From: Nonlabens dokdonensis DSW-6
Lineage (GTDB): Bacteria > Bacteroidota > Bacteroidia > Flavobacteriales > Flavobacteriaceae
Length of the DNA: 64,000 bases
Direction of reading: 5' to 3'
NCBI RefSeq assembly: GCF_000332115.1
Contig: NC_020156.1
Coordinates: forward strand, 434,001-498,000
In this document: positions 16,304 to 25,279 of the stretch, one piece after another
Numbering within the stretch: position 1 is the first letter of the stretch
Layout of the letters: the number at the start of each line of letters is the position of its first letter
Program-made: the position numbers and the translations under genes
The notes under the pieces: model-generated
What the model was told of the DNA's origin: nothing
What the model saw: only the letters and a program-made list of their open reading frames with translations
Databases searched by the model: none

Positions 16304-17731
16304 ATGGATCAAAAAACACATTATCCTGAAGCGATTCAAGAAAACGTTTTTAGAACCTTGAGTCAGGCTGCAGAAGAGTTAGAATTGCCAGCTTATGTAA
16401 TAGGCGGCTATGTGAGAGACTTTTTTTTAAAAAGAGGTCAGAAAAAAGACATTGATGTTGTTGCGGTAGGAAGCGGTATATCGCTTGCGCGAAAAGTAGA
16501 AGAGCTACTACCTCATAGTACAAAAGTATCTGTATTCAAGAACTTTGGAACTGCAATGGTAAAAACAGACGATCTAGAACTAGAGTTTGTAGGTGCAAGA
16601 AAAGAAAGCTACGATCGCGGAAGTAGGAAACCTGTTGTAGAAGATGGTACTCTAGAAGACGATCAAAACAGAAGAGATTTTACGATTAACGCAATGGCCT
16701 TTTCTCTTAACAAAAATAGTTTTGGAGCGCTACTTGACCCATTCAATGGTATGGAAGACCTGCGTAACAAAATCATACGCACACCTCTTGATCCTGATGT
16801 CACTTTTAGCGATGATCCGTTGAGAATGCTAAGAGCCATAAGGTTTGCAGCACAGCTCAATTTTAGAATAGAATCAGAATCATTTCAAAGTATAAAACGT
16901 AATGCGCACCGTTTAAAAATTATTTCTAATGAACGTATTGTAACTGAACTTCATAAAATCATGCTTTGCGACGAGCCGTCATTTGGTTTTTTATTACTTG
17001 AAAAAACCGGTTTATTGAAATTAATCCTACCAGAGCTTATTGCATTAAAAGGAATAGAAGAAGTAGAAGGTCAAAAGCACAAAGATAATTTTTACCACAC
17101 GCTTGAAGTAGTGGATAACATATCGCGCAATACAGAGGATTTATGGCTGCGATGGGCAGCACTTCTCCATGACATAGGAAAAGCACCTACAAAACGTTTC
17201 AGTAAAAAAGTAGGTTGGACATTTCATGGCCATGAGTTCAAAGGAGCAAAAATGGTTTACCATTTGTTCAAAAGACTCAAAATGCCTTTGAATGATAAGA
17301 TGAAGTTCGTTCAATTGATGGTGCGCATGTCTTCAAGACCTATTGCAGTAATAGATGAAAGCGCAACAGATAGTGCAGTAAGAAGACTTGTACATGATGC
17401 TGGAGAACATATAGAGGACTTGATGACGCTATGCGAGGCAGACATTACTACTAAAAACCCACGTAGGTTCAAGCAATATCATAATAATTTTCAGAAAGTT
17501 AGAGATAAAATAGTCGAGGTAGAAGAACGTGATCATGTGCGCAATTTTCAGCCGCCAGTTACTGGAGAAGAGATTATGGAAGCTTTTGATTTGAAGCCAT
17601 GTCGTGAAATAGGACAAATAAAAACAGCTATTAAAGATTCTATTCTAGACGGTGTAATTCCTAATGAACATGACGCCGCTTATAAATTCATGATTGAAAA
17701 GGGAAAAAGTCTAGGACTTACACTCAAATAA
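16304..17731 (+). CDS. CCA tRNA nucleotidyltransferase with HD domain
   Basis: Adds or repairs the 3' CCA of tRNAs. 475 aa. The class II nucleotidyltransferase head has IGGYVRDFFL, DIDVVAVG (catalytic DxD), RRDFTINAMA and DPLRMLRAIRFAAQLNF. The HD phosphohydrolase domain follows (WLRWAALLHDIGKAPT, with FHGHEFKGA). This is the usual Bacteroidota form. The HD part may carry 2',3'-cyclic phosphodiesterase or phosphatase activity, as in E. coli Cca; that is inferred. Confidence 0.93.
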   Translation: MDQKTHYPEAIQENVFRTLSQAAEELELPAYVIGGYVRDFFLKRGQKKDIDVVAVGSGISLARKVEELLPHSTKVSVFKNFGTAMVKTDDLELEFVGARKESYDRGSRKPVVEDGTLEDDQNRRDFTINAMAFSLNKNSFGALLDPFNGMEDLRNKIIRTPLDPDVTFSDDPLRMLRAIRFAAQLNFRIESESFQSIKRNAHRLKIISNERIVTELHKIMLCDEPSFGFLLLEKTGLLKLILPELIALKGIEEVEGQKHKDNFYHTLEVVDNISRNTEDLWLRWAALLHDIGKAPTKRFSKKVGWTFHGHEFKGAKMVYHLFKRLKMPLNDKMKFVQLMVRMSSRPIAVIDESATDSAVRRLVHDAGEHIEDLMTLCEADITTKNPRRFKQYHNNFQKVRDKIVEVEERDHVRNFQPPVTGEEIMEAFDLKPCREIGQIKTAIKDSILDGVIPNEHDAAYKFMIEKGKSLGLTLK

Positions 17732-17740
17732 TTTTTAGGC

Positions 17741-17765
17741 TTTTAACATTTCTAAGATGTTAAAA
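17741..17765. other. Hairpin after the CCA-adding enzyme gene
   Basis: TTTTAACAT (17741-17749) faces ATGTTAAAA (17757-17765) with a 7-nt loop, 9 bp after the stop. There is no U-tract after it, so it is a weak terminator at best. Confidence 0.4.
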
Positions 17766-17796
17766 TCCATATCTTTAGATAGATAAATTTAAGGTT

Positions 17797-18222
17797 ATGA
17801 ATTCTAAAAAAATATACGCACTAGTTTTTATTGCTTTTGTAGGCATAAGAGGCATAAGTCAAAATAATGCAACCACTCTACCTTTTATAGAGGAGTCGAC
17901 ATGTAAAATCAATTTTGAGCCTACAACAACAGTCGCAGACTTAGAGTTGTTTGCTAAATGTTTCGTGTATCAATCTCCAGAAGTAGCAGCACAATCTACC
18001 ATAAAAAATGACCAGATCAACTTCAGAAAGTTGCCTCTATTAATAACAAATGGAGAATTTCCTACAGTTCAAAACTCCTTTAGACAGCCGTTAATTTTAT
18101 TTGGTGAATACGAGCCAGAGTTTGTTAATACCAGAACAAATAATCTTGCATTTTTTGAAGCAAATCGCAATTCAGTTTTGAGTGCAGGATATAGCGTTTT
18201 CTTACCAGAACCTATCTTTTAA
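17797..18222 (+). CDS. Small exported protein with AFFEANRN motif (A)
   Basis: 141 aa, not recognised. The signal peptide (MNSKKIYALVFIAFVGIRGISQ) is followed by a short mature region with two cysteines and no catalytic motif. The sequence NLAFFEANRNS lies about 25 residues from the C-terminus and recurs, as NPAFFEANRNT at the same C-terminal distance, in the small protein at 31706-32149. The two genes bound the duplicated sensor modules. A TATCTTTA -7-like box is at 17770-17777. Function unknown; an association with the surface-protein modules is inferred from position only. Confidence 0.75.
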   Translation: MNSKKIYALVFIAFVGIRGISQNNATTLPFIEESTCKINFEPTTTVADLELFAKCFVYQSPEVAAQSTIKNDQINFRKLPLLITNGEFPTVQNSFRQPLILFGEYEPEFVNTRTNNLAFFEANRNSVLSAGYSVFLPEPIF

Positions 18223-18246
18223 GTTAAATAGCTGGATTAAAATTCC

Positions 18247-18260
18247 GCTTTCGCGAAAGC
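18247..18260. repeat. 14-bp palindrome copy 5 (intergenic)
   Basis: Exact copy 25 bp after the stop of small protein A. Symmetry here is the longest in the window: perfect over 22 bp (18243-18264), with TTCC and GGAA outer arms. Confidence 0.92.
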
Positions 18261-18306
18261 GGAACCACTTCAAATTAAGTTGATAATACCAACCTAAAAA
18301 TCACCA

Positions 18307-18370
18307 TTCAGCAACGCAAACTGAGGTTGAGCAAGATTATACTGCTTAAAGCATATAAATTGTATTTTTA
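18307..18370 (+). promoter_or_regulatory. Candidate LytTR operator and promoter of sensor kinase 1
   Basis: Direct half-sites TTCAGCAA (18307-18314) and TTGAGCAA (18327-18334) are spaced 20 bp. A -7-like TATTTTTA ends at 18370, 43 bp from the start of the second half-site. The layout matches those upstream of both surface-protein genes. LytTR regulators typically bind two direct repeats about two helical turns apart. Assignment to the adjacent regulator is inferred. Confidence 0.5.
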
Positions 18371-18387
18371 TTTTTTAAATCAAAAAA

Positions 18388-21294
18388 TTGATACAGCATC
18401 TCTTTTTATATCTTTTTTTGCTATCCAGTTTCAATGCTATAGCTCAAGAACCAGTTCGCATAAAAGTAACTGAGCAAAATGGGTTGCCTAGCAATGAGGT
18501 GTATTCTATAGAAGAAGATTCTAAAGGCTTTGTATGGATAGCTAGTAACAAAGGATTAGTGCGTTATGATGGAACAACTTCTAAAACCTATGACCATCCA
18601 GAGAAAGTAGGTCTTTCTGTCTTTGAACTATTTGTGGATGAAAAAGACCGTGTGTGGTGCATGAACCTTACCGGACAGATCTTTTATGCGCAAGGTGATG
18701 ATTTAACGCTTTTTACAGATGTGAGCGAAGAATTTAAAGGTTCACTAGGCTCTATGGTTGTCGTAGGCGACACGATGATTGTTTCTATGTACCGTGTGCG
18801 ATTGTCCATAGATATAAAGACAAAAGAAAAGACGGTTTACCCCATAAAAGAATTCTCTGTAGGAAGCGGTCTTAATTCAGTATACAAAAACCGTCCAACC
18901 TTTACAGAAAACGGTAAGGTCTTCCAAGTAATAGATGGAACACTTTCTACAATGGATGATTTACCAGACTTAATCAAAGCAGAAAATAGACGGCTGCCCG
19001 TGCGCTTGATTAATAAAAATGATAATGAGTTTTATCTCATACAGCAAAAATTAGGCGAGAACACGGTGATGTATCTTAGAAAAGATGATTACTGGATAAA
19101 GCTGGAAACGCCAGAACTATGTTCTGTAAGTAGAATTGACTCCGCACACGTTATAAATGATGCACTCTACCTGACTACTAAGAACGGACTTCTTGTGCTT
19201 AAAGAGGAAAAAAATCGCATGGTGCTACACCAGCATTTTCTCAAGGAATTTTATACCACAGATCTTTTTCAAGATGCAGACCTCAACATATGGGTGAGCA
19301 CCTTGCGCAATGGCCTTATTATTATTCCTAATATCCATGTACGAAAGATCATGCTGCCAGAACCCTTACCTAAAAGGCTTGAAAAAACAGTGAACAACGA
19401 GCTCATGGTAGGTTATGAGAGTGGAAACATAAATATAATAAAAGCTGATGAACTCGTATTCAAGCAGATTGAGTTTCCTACAGCGAGTGCAATTTCGACA
19501 CTTAAGCACGATGAAAAATCAAACACTACGTTGATTTTTCAAAAACTTAAGAACTATTTATACGATCATGATAGTGCTTCTTATGTAGTGATAGGTAAAC
19601 CATTGGCTAGTGTTAAAGAAGTAGATTTTACTAATAAAGGTTTCATAATCGCTGCACTCTCCGGTACGACTATAGTTACAAAGATACATGAGCAAAAATT
19701 TCTTGCTAAGTCTGAGCTTTATTATGACCACAAGAAACGCGGTTATACCGTACTACATGATAAAAATTCAGGCCTCAATTATATCGCAGATGTTGATGGT
19801 TTGCGCACACTCAATAGCGGTTTACAAGAAAAACCTATCACTTATAAAGATCGTCCAGTGCTCACACGCAATCTATCTCAGGATAAGTATGGCAACATAT
19901 GGGCTGGTAGTTTTAAAAATGGATTATTTAAGATTAAAGGAAATGAAGTCATAGAGCACATAGACGCCAGTAATGGTTTAGCTTCTCTTATAGTGAACTC
20001 GATCACTATAGATGATGAATATTTATGGATTTGTACTGACGTAGCATTGCAACGCTATCACATCCCTACGGGCGACATAAAAACACTCAAAGCACGCGAT
20101 GGAATACCATCATTTTCTATCATAGACATGTGCGTGATAGGTGAAGATTTATTCATGAATACGCCGCAAGCGGTCTATCGCATTGATAAACATAAAGTAT
20201 TTAAACCGCTTTTTATTCCCGATTACTATTTTACCACGGTACGCGTGGACGGTAAAGATCAACCCAGCGCCACATCTTATACTATTCCTGACCAGCGCAC
20301 GCCTGCGAGTATAGGATTTAATGCAAACGGTTTACGTGGACTTGCCAGCGGTAAGTTTGAGTACCGTATAAAAAATAAAACAGACTGGATACCACAACCA
20401 CAGGGAAATAACACCATTCAATTTGCGACGCTGCCCGTAGGTGAACTTATTTTTGAATTGCGTCAGGCAGGTAGCGACACCGTAAAAAGTTTGAAACTCG
20501 TTGTGGAACAACCTTTTTATACAACCTGGTGGTTCTGGACACTGCTGGCTATCAACACTATACTTGCTATTATCTTTTATTATAGAAGGAAATTACGCTT
20601 TCGCGAAAGCGAGAAAAACAAACAGTTACGTACCCTAGCACTAGATAATGAACTCATCACCTTGCGACTAGAAAACCTGCGCTCGCAAATGAACCCACAT
20701 TTTATTTTTAACGCACTGAATTCTATCCAAGAATATATAGTAAGCAATGAGCGCAATCTCGCCAGTTCCTATCTAGTAAAGTTTTCACGCCTTATACGCA
20801 TGTACCTGGATCAATCAAGGGAAAACCAGATTACTCTTAAAGAAGAATTACATGCGATGGAGCTCTATCTAGAACTGGAAAAGGTACGTTTTGAAGAGAA
20901 ACTGATCTATCAGTTACAAATAGATCCAGCGCTAGAGCAAGAGCAGGTTTTCCTGCCGCCATTATTTGTACAGCCTTATGTAGAGAATGCGCTCAAACAT
21001 GGCTTGCTACATAAAAAGGATAATCGTGAACTCAAGGTTGCTTTTGAATGGGATCCAGCTGATCAATCACTTCAAATATGCGTCGTGGATAACGGTATAG
21101 GTCGTGATGCCTCGCAAGTAATTAAGAAATCTCAAGAGCATTATCACAAGAGCTTTGCCACCTATGCAAATCAGGAACGAGTGAATTTACTGAACAGTAA
21201 ACGTAACCGTAAAATCACGGTAGAAATAATCGATTTAAAAACAAGTACAGATCAAGCCTGTGGTACTCAGGTCTGTATTTCCATACCTCAATAA
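18388..21294 (+). CDS. Two-component sensor histidine kinase 1 (periplasmic propeller, LytS-type kinase)
   Basis: 968 aa membrane sensor. The signal peptide MIQHLFLYLFLLSSFNAIAQ requires the TTG at 18388, because a TAA lies four codons upstream (18376) and no ATG precedes the signal sequence. Periplasmic region: two-component-regulator propeller repeats (GLPSNEVYSIEEDSKGFVWI, KYGNIWAGSFKNGLFKI), then a Y_Y_Y-like domain at about 630-705. One transmembrane helix lies at about 714-732. The cytoplasmic kinase is PF06580-like with phospho-acceptor His771 in NPHFIFNALNSIQEYI, ending in a GHKL ATPase (PYVENALKHGL, VVDNGIGRD). The regulator gene starts 1 bp after the stop. The palindrome lies at the membrane-kinase junction. 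Confidence 0.9.
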   Translation: MIQHLFLYLFLLSSFNAIAQEPVRIKVTEQNGLPSNEVYSIEEDSKGFVWIASNKGLVRYDGTTSKTYDHPEKVGLSVFELFVDEKDRVWCMNLTGQIFYAQGDDLTLFTDVSEEFKGSLGSMVVVGDTMIVSMYRVRLSIDIKTKEKTVYPIKEFSVGSGLNSVYKNRPTFTENGKVFQVIDGTLSTMDDLPDLIKAENRRLPVRLINKNDNEFYLIQQKLGENTVMYLRKDDYWIKLETPELCSVSRIDSAHVINDALYLTTKNGLLVLKEEKNRMVLHQHFLKEFYTTDLFQDADLNIWVSTLRNGLIIIPNIHVRKIMLPEPLPKRLEKTVNNELMVGYESGNINIIKADELVFKQIEFPTASAISTLKHDEKSNTTLIFQKLKNYLYDHDSASYVVIGKPLASVKEVDFTNKGFIIAALSGTTIVTKIHEQKFLAKSELYYDHKKRGYTVLHDKNSGLNYIADVDGLRTLNSGLQEKPITYKDRPVLTRNLSQDKYGNIWAGSFKNGLFKIKGNEVIEHIDASNGLASLIVNSITIDDEYLWICTDVALQRYHIPTGDIKTLKARDGIPSFSIIDMCVIGEDLFMNTPQAVYRIDKHKVFKPLFIPDYYFTTVRVDGKDQPSATSYTIPDQRTPASIGFNANGLRGLASGKFEYRIKNKTDWIPQPQGNNTIQFATLPVGELIFELRQAGSDTVKSLKLVVEQPFYTTWWFWTLLAINTILAIIFYYRRKLRFRESEKNKQLRTLALDNELITLRLENLRSQMNPHFIFNALNSIQEYIVSNERNLASSYLVKFSRLIRMYLDQSRENQITLKEELHAMELYLELEKVRFEEKLIYQLQIDPALEQEQVFLPPLFVQPYVENALKHGLLHKKDNRELKVAFEWDPADQSLQICVVDNGIGRDASQVIKKSQEHYHKSFATYANQERVNLLNSKRNRKITVEIIDLKTSTDQACGTQVCISIPQ
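20597..20610. repeat. 14-bp palindrome copy 6 (in sensor kinase 1)
   Basis: Exact copy coding for LRFRESEK immediately after the transmembrane helix. The paralogous kinase has one at the same place. Confidence 0.92.
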
Positions 21295-21295
21295 C

Positions 21296-22048
21296 ATGAA
21301 AGCAATACTTATAGACGATGAGCCCAAAGCACGCAAATTACTGCAATCCATCATTACAGAACACTGTCCAGATATTACGGCTTTGCACCAGGCAGAAGAT
21401 CTTGGAAAAGGCACAGCACTCATAAAGCAAGAACAACCTGACCTAGTATTTCTAGACATAGAGATGCCGCAGTACTCTGGCTTACAGATCTTAGAATTCT
21501 TTGACACAGAAGAAGTAAATTTTCAGATCATTTTCATAACGGCCTATAATCAGTATGCTGTAGATGCCTTTAAACTAAGCGCCGTAGATTATTTACTCAA
21601 GCCAGTAGATGTAGAAGAATTAAAAGCAGCGGTAAAAAAGGCGATTGAGCTCAAAGCTGCTAACAATCTGACCGTGAACCTCGCAGAGCTCAAACGCAGC
21701 TTCCAGAAGCTATCACATAATAAAATTGCACTAGATGTTCCTCGTGGTATCATATTCATCAATCATCAAGATGTTATGTACCTAGAGGCAGATGGTATGT
21801 ACACGACGTTTTATCTAAAAAATGGTGATAAGGAACTGATTTGTAAACCGCTGCGGCATTTTGTAGAACAAATGCATGCCAGTGGTTTATTTTATAAGCC
21901 ACATCGCTCCTACTATATCAACTTGAATGCTATCAAGGAATTTAATAAAAAGGAAGGTGGACACCTTATTATGGAAAATGATAAGCTGGTTCCTATATCA
22001 AGAGATAAGCGTACAGAGTTTTTTGAGATGGTGAAGGAGATTTTTTAG
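21296..22048 (+). CDS. LytTR-family response regulator 1
   Basis: 250 aa. ATG 21296 gives MKAILIDDEPKARKLLQ. The receiver domain has the acidic pair in IDDEP, phospho-acceptor Asp54 in LVFLDIEMP, a switch Thr in IIFITAYNQYAVDAF and Lys in YLLKPVD. The C-terminal LytTR DNA-binding domain (about 145-250) has VMYLEADGMYTTFYL, KPLRHFVEQM and FYKPHRSYYINLNAI. It is the cognate partner of the preceding kinase and probably activates transcription at the direct-repeat sites upstream of the adjacent surface-protein gene and its own operon. Confidence 0.92.
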   Translation: MKAILIDDEPKARKLLQSIITEHCPDITALHQAEDLGKGTALIKQEQPDLVFLDIEMPQYSGLQILEFFDTEEVNFQIIFITAYNQYAVDAFKLSAVDYLLKPVDVEELKAAVKKAIELKAANNLTVNLAELKRSFQKLSHNKIALDVPRGIIFINHQDVMYLEADGMYTTFYLKNGDKELICKPLRHFVEQMHASGLFYKPHRSYYINLNAIKEFNKKEGGHLIMENDKLVPISRDKRTEFFEMVKEIF

Positions 22049-22115
22049 ATCTAGAAACCTGATTGCATGCAAATTTAAGCCATTGTAATAAGAGTGGCTT
22101 TTTCGTTGGCCGCAT

Positions 22116-22180
22116 TTCAGCAAGCGGTAGTGCATTTCAGAAAGTAAAAAAGCAAACAGCCTGATAGAGAGGCACATTTG
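22116..22180 (+). promoter_or_regulatory. Candidate LytTR operator and promoter of surface protein 1
   Basis: Direct repeats GCATTTCAGCAAG and GCATTTCAGAAAG start at 22112 and 22132, so their TTCAG cores (22116, 22136) are 20 bp apart. A -7-like CACATTTG ends at 22180, 44 bp from the start of the second core. AAACCAAT at 22188-22195 is exactly 22 bp before the ATG, as in the paralogous gene. No good -33 box is present, as expected for an activator-dependent promoter. Confidence 0.6.
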
Positions 22181-22209
22181 CACTTGTAAACCAATAATCA
22201 ATTTTTATC

Positions 22210-25071
22210 ATGAAAAAATCATTACTCTTACTCATATTGTTCCTTCCTGCTATTTTACTAGCACAAGGACCTACTGATTATGTAAAGTACTACAGTTTTG
22301 ACAATGGCTCTATAATTAACGAAGCTAGCCCTGGAACAGGAGATTTAATTGCGAGTAATACTACTTACACATTTACCACAGGAGCAGAAGGTGCTGCTGG
22401 AAGTGCGTTAAAAACAAATACCGCTGTGCTAGATGCAGGAAACTTTCCTAGCATATCTCAAGAATACACCTACAGTTTTTGGGCAAAAAGACAAGCTGGA
22501 GGTAGTAGCATTCAAACAATGGTCACTCGATTTGACAACAATAATGGTACTGCATCAACCGTAGGTGGTGGAGTGGAGTTTTGGCAATTTTCTAGCGGTG
22601 TTGCCGGTCAGGTGAGACAAGGCACATGCCCTACTTGCACTGACGCTTTCACCACTGCGAGTAATACTACGACACCATTAAATACATGGCAACATCTTGC
22701 TTATGTCATTTCAGAAAGTACGGATAGCAATGGGTTTATCAGGTATACAATTGACATGTATGTGGATGGAAACTTAGAAGATTCAGATATAACTCAAGGA
22801 TTGGGAGCTTCACAAAATCCTGGAACAACTAATATCAACACCAGTGTAATTTTAAATAATTCAGCTAATTTTTTAGGTGAAATTGATGAACTTAAAATTT
22901 ACCAAAGAGCTCTTACAGCACTAGAGGTAAATGATCTAGCTACTATCTCTTCTTTACCTAGCGACGCGGTACGCAGTTACAGTTTTACTAACGGTAGTTT
23001 GATAAACATAGGAAACATGGCAGGTGGTGATCTTACTAGCTCTGGCACATCTTTTACGAGTGTTGCAGACTTTGACGGTAATGCAAACAATGCACTAGAC
23101 ATGAACGGCGATGTCTTTGACGGCGGTATTACACCTATAACTAGTCAGAATAGTAGTTATAGCTTTTGGCTCAAAGTAGAGCCAGCAACAAACGCAGCAC
23201 GCATATTAAATCATTTCGGTAGTAACGGTGGTAATGTTGATATTTATGTTCAAGGAACAAACCTCATCGGAAGATTAGAGGATTCTGGAGGAAATTCACG
23301 AGCTCTTTTTATCAACAATATAAATGACGGTTTATGGCATCACATAACTTTGACAATAGAACAAGTAACCGTTAATAATGTAAACGGATATGAAGGTAAG
23401 TTTTATTTGGATGGCACCTTAATTGACACTGATATAACAAACGGTCCAAATAATTCTGTAAATCCCAATTGGATAACCTTTTACTCAAATCCTAGTTTCG
23501 GTTTAAATGATGGAATTTCAAATGCCCAATTCTATCAAGATGCGATTGATGAAGTTAAGGTCTTTGATCGTGTACTAACCACAGCAGAAATCACAGCTCT
23601 TGCAACAAACAATTCTAATCCACCACTGACACAAGTATTTGTGGATGCAGATGCAACAGGAAATAATGATGGTACTAGCTGGAATGATGCATTTACATCA
23701 TTACAAACAGCTTTACAACTCAATCCAGGTGCAGAATTTTGGGTAGCAGATGGAACTTATAAACCTGGAACACAGCGTTCAGACACATTTGATCTCAACA
23801 CAGATAATACAATTATCTACGGTGGCTTTGATGGCACCGAAACCATGTTATCTCAAAGAGATCCAGAAACTAATATAACAATTCTGTCAGGAGATATAGA
23901 TAGTGACGATGCTTCAGTGTCCTATAACGATATAACCAGAAATGATAATAGTTTTCAAGTAGTAACTGTTAATGCAACGGATTGTATAATCGATGGTGTA
24001 ACCATTACAAGTGGACACGCTGATGGTAGTTCAAACGACCTAAAAGAAGGTGCAGCAATTTCTGTAAATGATGGGAACTTTACATTAACACATTCTCGAG
24101 TAGAAAAATGTGTAACTACGCGCGGTGGTTCAATAAGAGCTATAGACCAGCAAGGTACTATGAATATCGAGAATACCATCTTTTCAGAAAACTTAGGGAA
24201 CATCGGTCCTATTCTTTATGCACGCGCAGGCAATGCTAACTTTTTTATTAATATGACCAATTGTGTGTTTGAAAACAATACAAAAGAAAGCATAGGAACG
24301 GCAAATGGTATAGGCTTGGTCTGGATAAGACAAGATGGCGGCGGCGTTATAAGTTATAGTCTTATTAACTCTACTGTCGTAAATAATGAGGTAGATAATT
24401 CAAACACGAACACGCCTTTACTCACCATCTCACAGATTACTAGTGGTAATAGAGCTGCAAATGCTTATGTACACAATAGCATTTTCCATAACAACAGGAA
24501 TATAACGAGCGGTGGTAGTGCTATGATGTTAGCTCTAGGTAACGGAACTAGCCAAAATGACGCCTCTTTACTAGTCGCTCAATACTCCATATCAGAAATG
24601 GGATTTGTAAATATATTCAATGATGGAATTACTGGCGTAAACACCAATAACTCAACAGCAGACCCTTTATTTACAAGCAGCACAGACTATACCTTACAAA
24701 CTAGTTCACCAGCTAGAGACAATGGAAATAACTCGCTATTCACTTCTAGCTTAACTACAGATGTTGCAGGCAATACACGCATCGTTAATAATACCATAGA
24801 TAGAGGTGCTTATGAATTTGGAGCAACAGCAGGAATTGAAGAAAGCAACAAACTAGAATTTGTACTCTACCCTAACCCAGCTAGTAATGTGCTACATGTA
24901 AGTGGCGATCTCGATTTCGCGAAAGCAGAAATCTACAACCTACAAGGGCAACAAGTAGCTATTTCAAAAGAACCAACTATTCAAGTAGCTGATTTGAGAG
25001 CAGGAATGTACCTCATCAAAGTAACTGATGAAGATGGTGCAATAGCCACACAACAATTTATAAAGAAATAA
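22210..25071 (+). CDS. T9SS surface protein 1: two LamG domains plus beta-helix
   Basis: 953 aa predicted secreted protein. The signal peptide ends AILLAQ. Two LamG/concanavalin-like jellyroll domains lie at about 27-245 and 255-470 (YSFWAKRQAG, YSFWLKVEP, FLGEIDELKIYQRAL, AIDEVKVFDRVL). A choice-of-anchor Q / right-handed beta-helix region follows at about 475-860 (VFVDADATGNNDGTSWNDAF, IYGGFDGTE, CIIDGVTITSGHAD). The T9SS type A sorting domain is about 878-953 (FVLYPNPASNVLHVSGDL ... GMYLIKVTDE). LamG and beta-helix units usually bind polysaccharide, but no catalytic residues are evident and the ligand is unknown. It follows the regulator gene and is probably its target. Confidence 0.9.
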   Translation: MKKSLLLLILFLPAILLAQGPTDYVKYYSFDNGSIINEASPGTGDLIASNTTYTFTTGAEGAAGSALKTNTAVLDAGNFPSISQEYTYSFWAKRQAGGSSIQTMVTRFDNNNGTASTVGGGVEFWQFSSGVAGQVRQGTCPTCTDAFTTASNTTTPLNTWQHLAYVISESTDSNGFIRYTIDMYVDGNLEDSDITQGLGASQNPGTTNINTSVILNNSANFLGEIDELKIYQRALTALEVNDLATISSLPSDAVRSYSFTNGSLINIGNMAGGDLTSSGTSFTSVADFDGNANNALDMNGDVFDGGITPITSQNSSYSFWLKVEPATNAARILNHFGSNGGNVDIYVQGTNLIGRLEDSGGNSRALFINNINDGLWHHITLTIEQVTVNNVNGYEGKFYLDGTLIDTDITNGPNNSVNPNWITFYSNPSFGLNDGISNAQFYQDAIDEVKVFDRVLTTAEITALATNNSNPPLTQVFVDADATGNNDGTSWNDAFTSLQTALQLNPGAEFWVADGTYKPGTQRSDTFDLNTDNTIIYGGFDGTETMLSQRDPETNITILSGDIDSDDASVSYNDITRNDNSFQVVTVNATDCIIDGVTITSGHADGSSNDLKEGAAISVNDGNFTLTHSRVEKCVTTRGGSIRAIDQQGTMNIENTIFSENLGNIGPILYARAGNANFFINMTNCVFENNTKESIGTANGIGLVWIRQDGGGVISYSLINSTVVNNEVDNSNTNTPLLTISQITSGNRAANAYVHNSIFHNNRNITSGGSAMMLALGNGTSQNDASLLVAQYSISEMGFVNIFNDGITGVNTNNSTADPLFTSSTDYTLQTSSPARDNGNNSLFTSSLTTDVAGNTRIVNNTIDRGAYEFGATAGIEESNKLEFVLYPNPASNVLHVSGDLDFAKAEIYNLQGQQVAISKEPTIQVADLRAGMYLIKVTDEDGAIATQQFIKK
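24913..24926. repeat. Palindrome copy 7, one mismatch (in surface protein 1)
   Basis: GATTTCGCGAAAGC, second base changed; codes for DFAKAE inside the T9SS sorting domain. The paralogous gene has the exact palindrome at the equivalent codons. Confidence 0.85.
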
Positions 25072-25084
25072 GTAGGTGAACTTA

Positions 25085-25145
25085 ACTGTAGTTTATGGGA
25101 ATTTTCTACGGTTATATAAAGAGAGAGTCTTGATGACTAATCAAG
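25085..25145 (+). other. Structured 3' UTR of surface protein 1
   Basis: Hairpin 1: ACTGTAG (25085-25091) with CTACGGT (25106-25112), 14-nt loop, starting 14 bp after the stop. Hairpin 2: CTTGAT (25129-25134) with ATCAAG (25140-25145). The same layout follows the paralogous gene, where the stem of hairpin 1 is ACTATAG/CTATAGT; a G-C pair is replaced by A-T while the loop is nearly unchanged. Confidence 0.6.
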
Positions 25146-25154
25146 CAATTTAGC

Positions 25155-25191
25155 AAACGAGTCGTTTTTAGGGAAACGGCTCGTTTTTTTT
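25155..25191 (+). terminator. Terminator of surface protein 1
   Basis: AAACGAGTCGTTT (25155-25167) pairs with AAACGGCTCGTTT (25174-25186; one G-T pair) and is followed by a T-run. It begins exactly 84 bp after the stop. Confidence 0.92.
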
Positions 25192-25195
25192 GGTC

Positions 25196-25261
25196 TTTAA
25201 AAGGTGGGAAGCAAGTTTTAGCAATTACAGTAAATCAACGCTTTTTAAAATAGTAGCTTTA
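25196..25261 (+). promoter_or_regulatory. Candidate LytTR operator and promoter of sensor kinase 2
   Basis: A strong half-site TTTAGCAA (25217-25224) is preceded 21 bp upstream by a weak one (TTTAAAAG, 25196-25203). A -7-like TAGCTTTA ends at 25261, 44 bp from the start of the strong half-site. Another TTTAGCAA lies at 25149, partly inside the terminator stem. This is the weakest of the four sites, because its upstream half-site differs at two positions. Confidence 0.4.
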
Positions 25262-25279
25262 CCATAAACTAACCGCCGT

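Noticed and set aside
16487..16500. GCTTGCGCGAAAAG-like sequence considered as a further palindrome copy
   Set aside because: Differs at several positions and is not symmetric; probably chance.
17734..17777. TTTAG near the small protein A promoter considered as a LytTR half-site
   Set aside because: Only five bases match and there is no partner 20-21 bp upstream.
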